Source: Paracoccaceae bacterium (GTDB lineage Bacteria > Pseudomonadota > Alphaproteobacteria > Rhodobacterales > Rhodobacteraceae). From it: 12,687 nt of DNA. This document shows positions 12,541-12,687 of this stretch, in pieces. The stretch lies in assembly GCA_003511785.1 (NCBI GenBank), contig DOIS01000008.1, positions 4,885 to 17,571 of the forward strand, given 5' to 3'. The notes under the pieces are model-generated. The model did no database searches. It saw only the letters and a program-made list of their open reading frames with translations, and was not told the origin of the DNA. Each line of letters starts with the position of its first letter. Positions within the stretch are counted from its first letter, which is position 1. The translations under genes were made by a program, and so were the position numbers.

Positions 12541-12687
12541 GATCTTCTCCTCCCCTTGGTCCCGGCGCCCTGTGTAACCCGACCCGGCCCGGCGCGGTAT
12601 CCCCTTCCCCCGCTTTACATTTCCGCTGTTGCGGTTCGCTTTGCCTTCCGGTTGAGTGGCGGCAGGGCGCGACGCGGGGGGGCGGGG
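12541..12687. other. Region upstream of nudC, no gene seen
   Basis: Apart from the nudC ribosome-binding site (about 12545-12557) this stretch holds no convincing ORF. It is GC-rich with a G-run at the right edge. I could not find a promoter pair good enough to name; a nudC promoter is expected somewhere here on the minus strand. Confidence 0.5.

Noticed and set aside
1..12687. CRISPR array, phage or plasmid module, defence island, tRNA or rRNA genes
   Set aside because: No regularly spaced direct repeats, integrase, transposase, nuclease-toxin or RNA-gene signature was seen; the gene content is core chromosomal.

Overview
This 12.7 kb window is GC-rich, densely coding chromosomal DNA. The set rpsU, a COQ9-family protein, trcR (DUF1013), the dnaX-ybaB-recR cluster, a type III PLP ornithine decarboxylase and nudC, together with the gene sequences, points to an alphaproteobacterium, most likely Rhodobacteraceae (Roseobacter-type). 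I see no phage, plasmid, IS, CRISPR, tRNA or rRNA genes, and no gap without a gene exceeds about 220 bp.

Left part (1-2802): two tandem perfect hairpins lie at the edge, followed by the rpsU terminator, rpsU (-) and its promoter. Diverging rightwards are a COQ9-family ubiquinone-biosynthesis protein, a PIG3-type NAD(P)H:quinone oxidoreductase and a small exported protein whose last ~31 codons are out of frame.

Middle (2806-6449): a secreted RNase T2 (-) and the regulator trcR (+) diverge from a spacer where a perfect 16-bp palindrome covers the -10 of the RNase promoter. Next comes an NmrA-like NAD(P)H-binding gene (+) broken by a one-base frameshift. It converges on, and overlaps, an ornithine decarboxylase gene (-). 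The decarboxylase has a ~180-nt leader holding an Arg-rich 36-codon small ORF interleaved with inverted repeats. This is the most interesting candidate in the window: a possible attenuator or arrest-peptide control of polyamine synthesis.

DNA-maintenance block (6666-10435, all -): a DUF202 membrane protein, dnaX (gamma/tau of DNA polymerase III), a small uncharacterised membrane protein, ybaB and recR. dnaX-ybaB-recR is a widespread bacterial arrangement; here it carries an extra membrane gene plus two hairpin-rich repeat-like spacers.

Right part (10542-12687): a small dual-specificity-type protein phosphatase (+), an SRPBCC-fold protein (-) and the NAD+ diphosphatase/decapping Nudix enzyme NudC (-), then the region upstream of nudC.

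Most genes are ordinary housekeeping genes. The points worth following are the decarboxylase leader, the two single-base frameshifts (about 1.8 kb apart, possibly assembly errors) and several hairpin elements.
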